The translations under genes were made by a program, and so were the position numbers. The notes beneath the pieces are model-generated. The model saw only the letters and a list, made by a program, of their open reading frames with translations, was not told the DNA's origin and searched no databases. From positions 1 through 64,000 of the forward strand of contig NZ_JAELTT010000001.1 in NCBI RefSeq assembly GCF_016428975.1: a stretch of DNA of 64,000 nt, read 5' to 3'. Below, piece after piece: positions 63,908 through 64,000 of this stretch (position 1 is the first letter of the stretch; every line of letters begins with the position of its first letter). This DNA is from Dyella sp. ASV21. Lineage in GTDB: Bacteria; Pseudomonadota; Gammaproteobacteria; Xanthomonadales; Rhodanobacteraceae.

Positions 63908-64000
63908 GCGCCGGTACGTTGCGCATCGCCCTGGTGGGCAACCCCAACTGCGGCAAGACGGCGCTGTTCAACCAGCTTACCGGCGGCCGCCAGAAGGTGG
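63904..64000 (+). CDS. feoB: Ferrous iron transporter FeoB (5' end only)
   Basis: Only the first 32 codons fall within the window: [18 protein letters not shown] carries the G1 GTPase loop, then [14 protein letters not shown]. The rest of the G-domain and the membrane gate are beyond the edge. Translationally coupled to feoA by ATGA overlap; iron regulation by the shared Fur box is expected. Confidence 0.94.
   Translation, partial: MSAGTLRIALVGNPNCGKTALFNQLTGGRQKV

Overview
The window comes from a high-GC gammaproteobacterium of the Xanthomonadales (Lysobacterales), most likely Rhodanobacteraceae (Dyella/Rhodanobacter/Luteibacter-like). This is inferred from three things. The arginine locus is of the xanthomonad type: N-acetylornithine carbamoyltransferase in place of ArgF, and a fused acetylglutamate kinase/N-acetylglutamate synthase. 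There is a FimX-like degenerate GGDEF-EAL protein. DksA carries a long Lys/Ala-rich N-terminal extension. No rRNA, tRNA, CRISPR array or complete phage was seen.

Layout. 1-5.9 kb is housekeeping: a glutathione S-transferase cut by the window edge, purU, a CcsA/YpjD-like membrane protein, ffh, and the classic rpsP-rimM-trmD-rplS operon. 6-15.5 kb holds fimX, divergent epmB and efp, a strongly structured non-coding stretch, an MTA/SAH deaminase-like gene, a YciI gene, a tightly coupled ubiG-gph/mupP-(squalene/phytoene synthase-like) set, folE2 and a YbaY-type lipoprotein. 15.5-22.9 kb holds an Aer-like chemoreceptor, pyrC with yidD, dksA, sufE, cysS and a glycine-zipper protein.

23-34.8 kb is the arginine/proline block: argF', paiB, an osmC-like gene, argG, a GNAT gene, argE, argB-argA, argC, argH, a cupin gene, proB and proA. 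The N-acetylated route is almost complete here (argD is absent). The 396-nt leader before argF' looks like a ribosome-mediated transcription attenuator: an Arg-rich mini-ORF, an antiterminator overlapping its end, and a perfect terminator 40 nt before argF'. I rate this the most interesting signal in the window.

34.8-47.9 kb holds a sulfotransferase, a kynurenine-pathway cluster (ACMSD, kynU), an ECF sigma factor with a DGPF-domain protein, a FUSC transporter, an AmiD-like amidase lipoprotein, efpL (yeiP), and a minus-strand run of an SDR, three GNATs, a YdeI-like protein and an exported amidohydrolase. 48-54 kb is a small accessory island: a decayed IS3 transposase, a large low-GC exported protein with three tandem modules plus a glycosidase-like propeller, a decayed tyrosine recombinase and an intact IS3-family element whose end replaces the C-terminus of a lipoprotein gene. 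54-64 kb returns to core functions: a LytS/LytTR two-component pair, a GIY-YIG-like protein, leucine/isovalerate catabolism genes (liuC, liuD, HMG-CoA lyase) with VOC and cupin genes between them, an MBL-fold hydrolase, and the start of a Fur-box-controlled feoAB operon.
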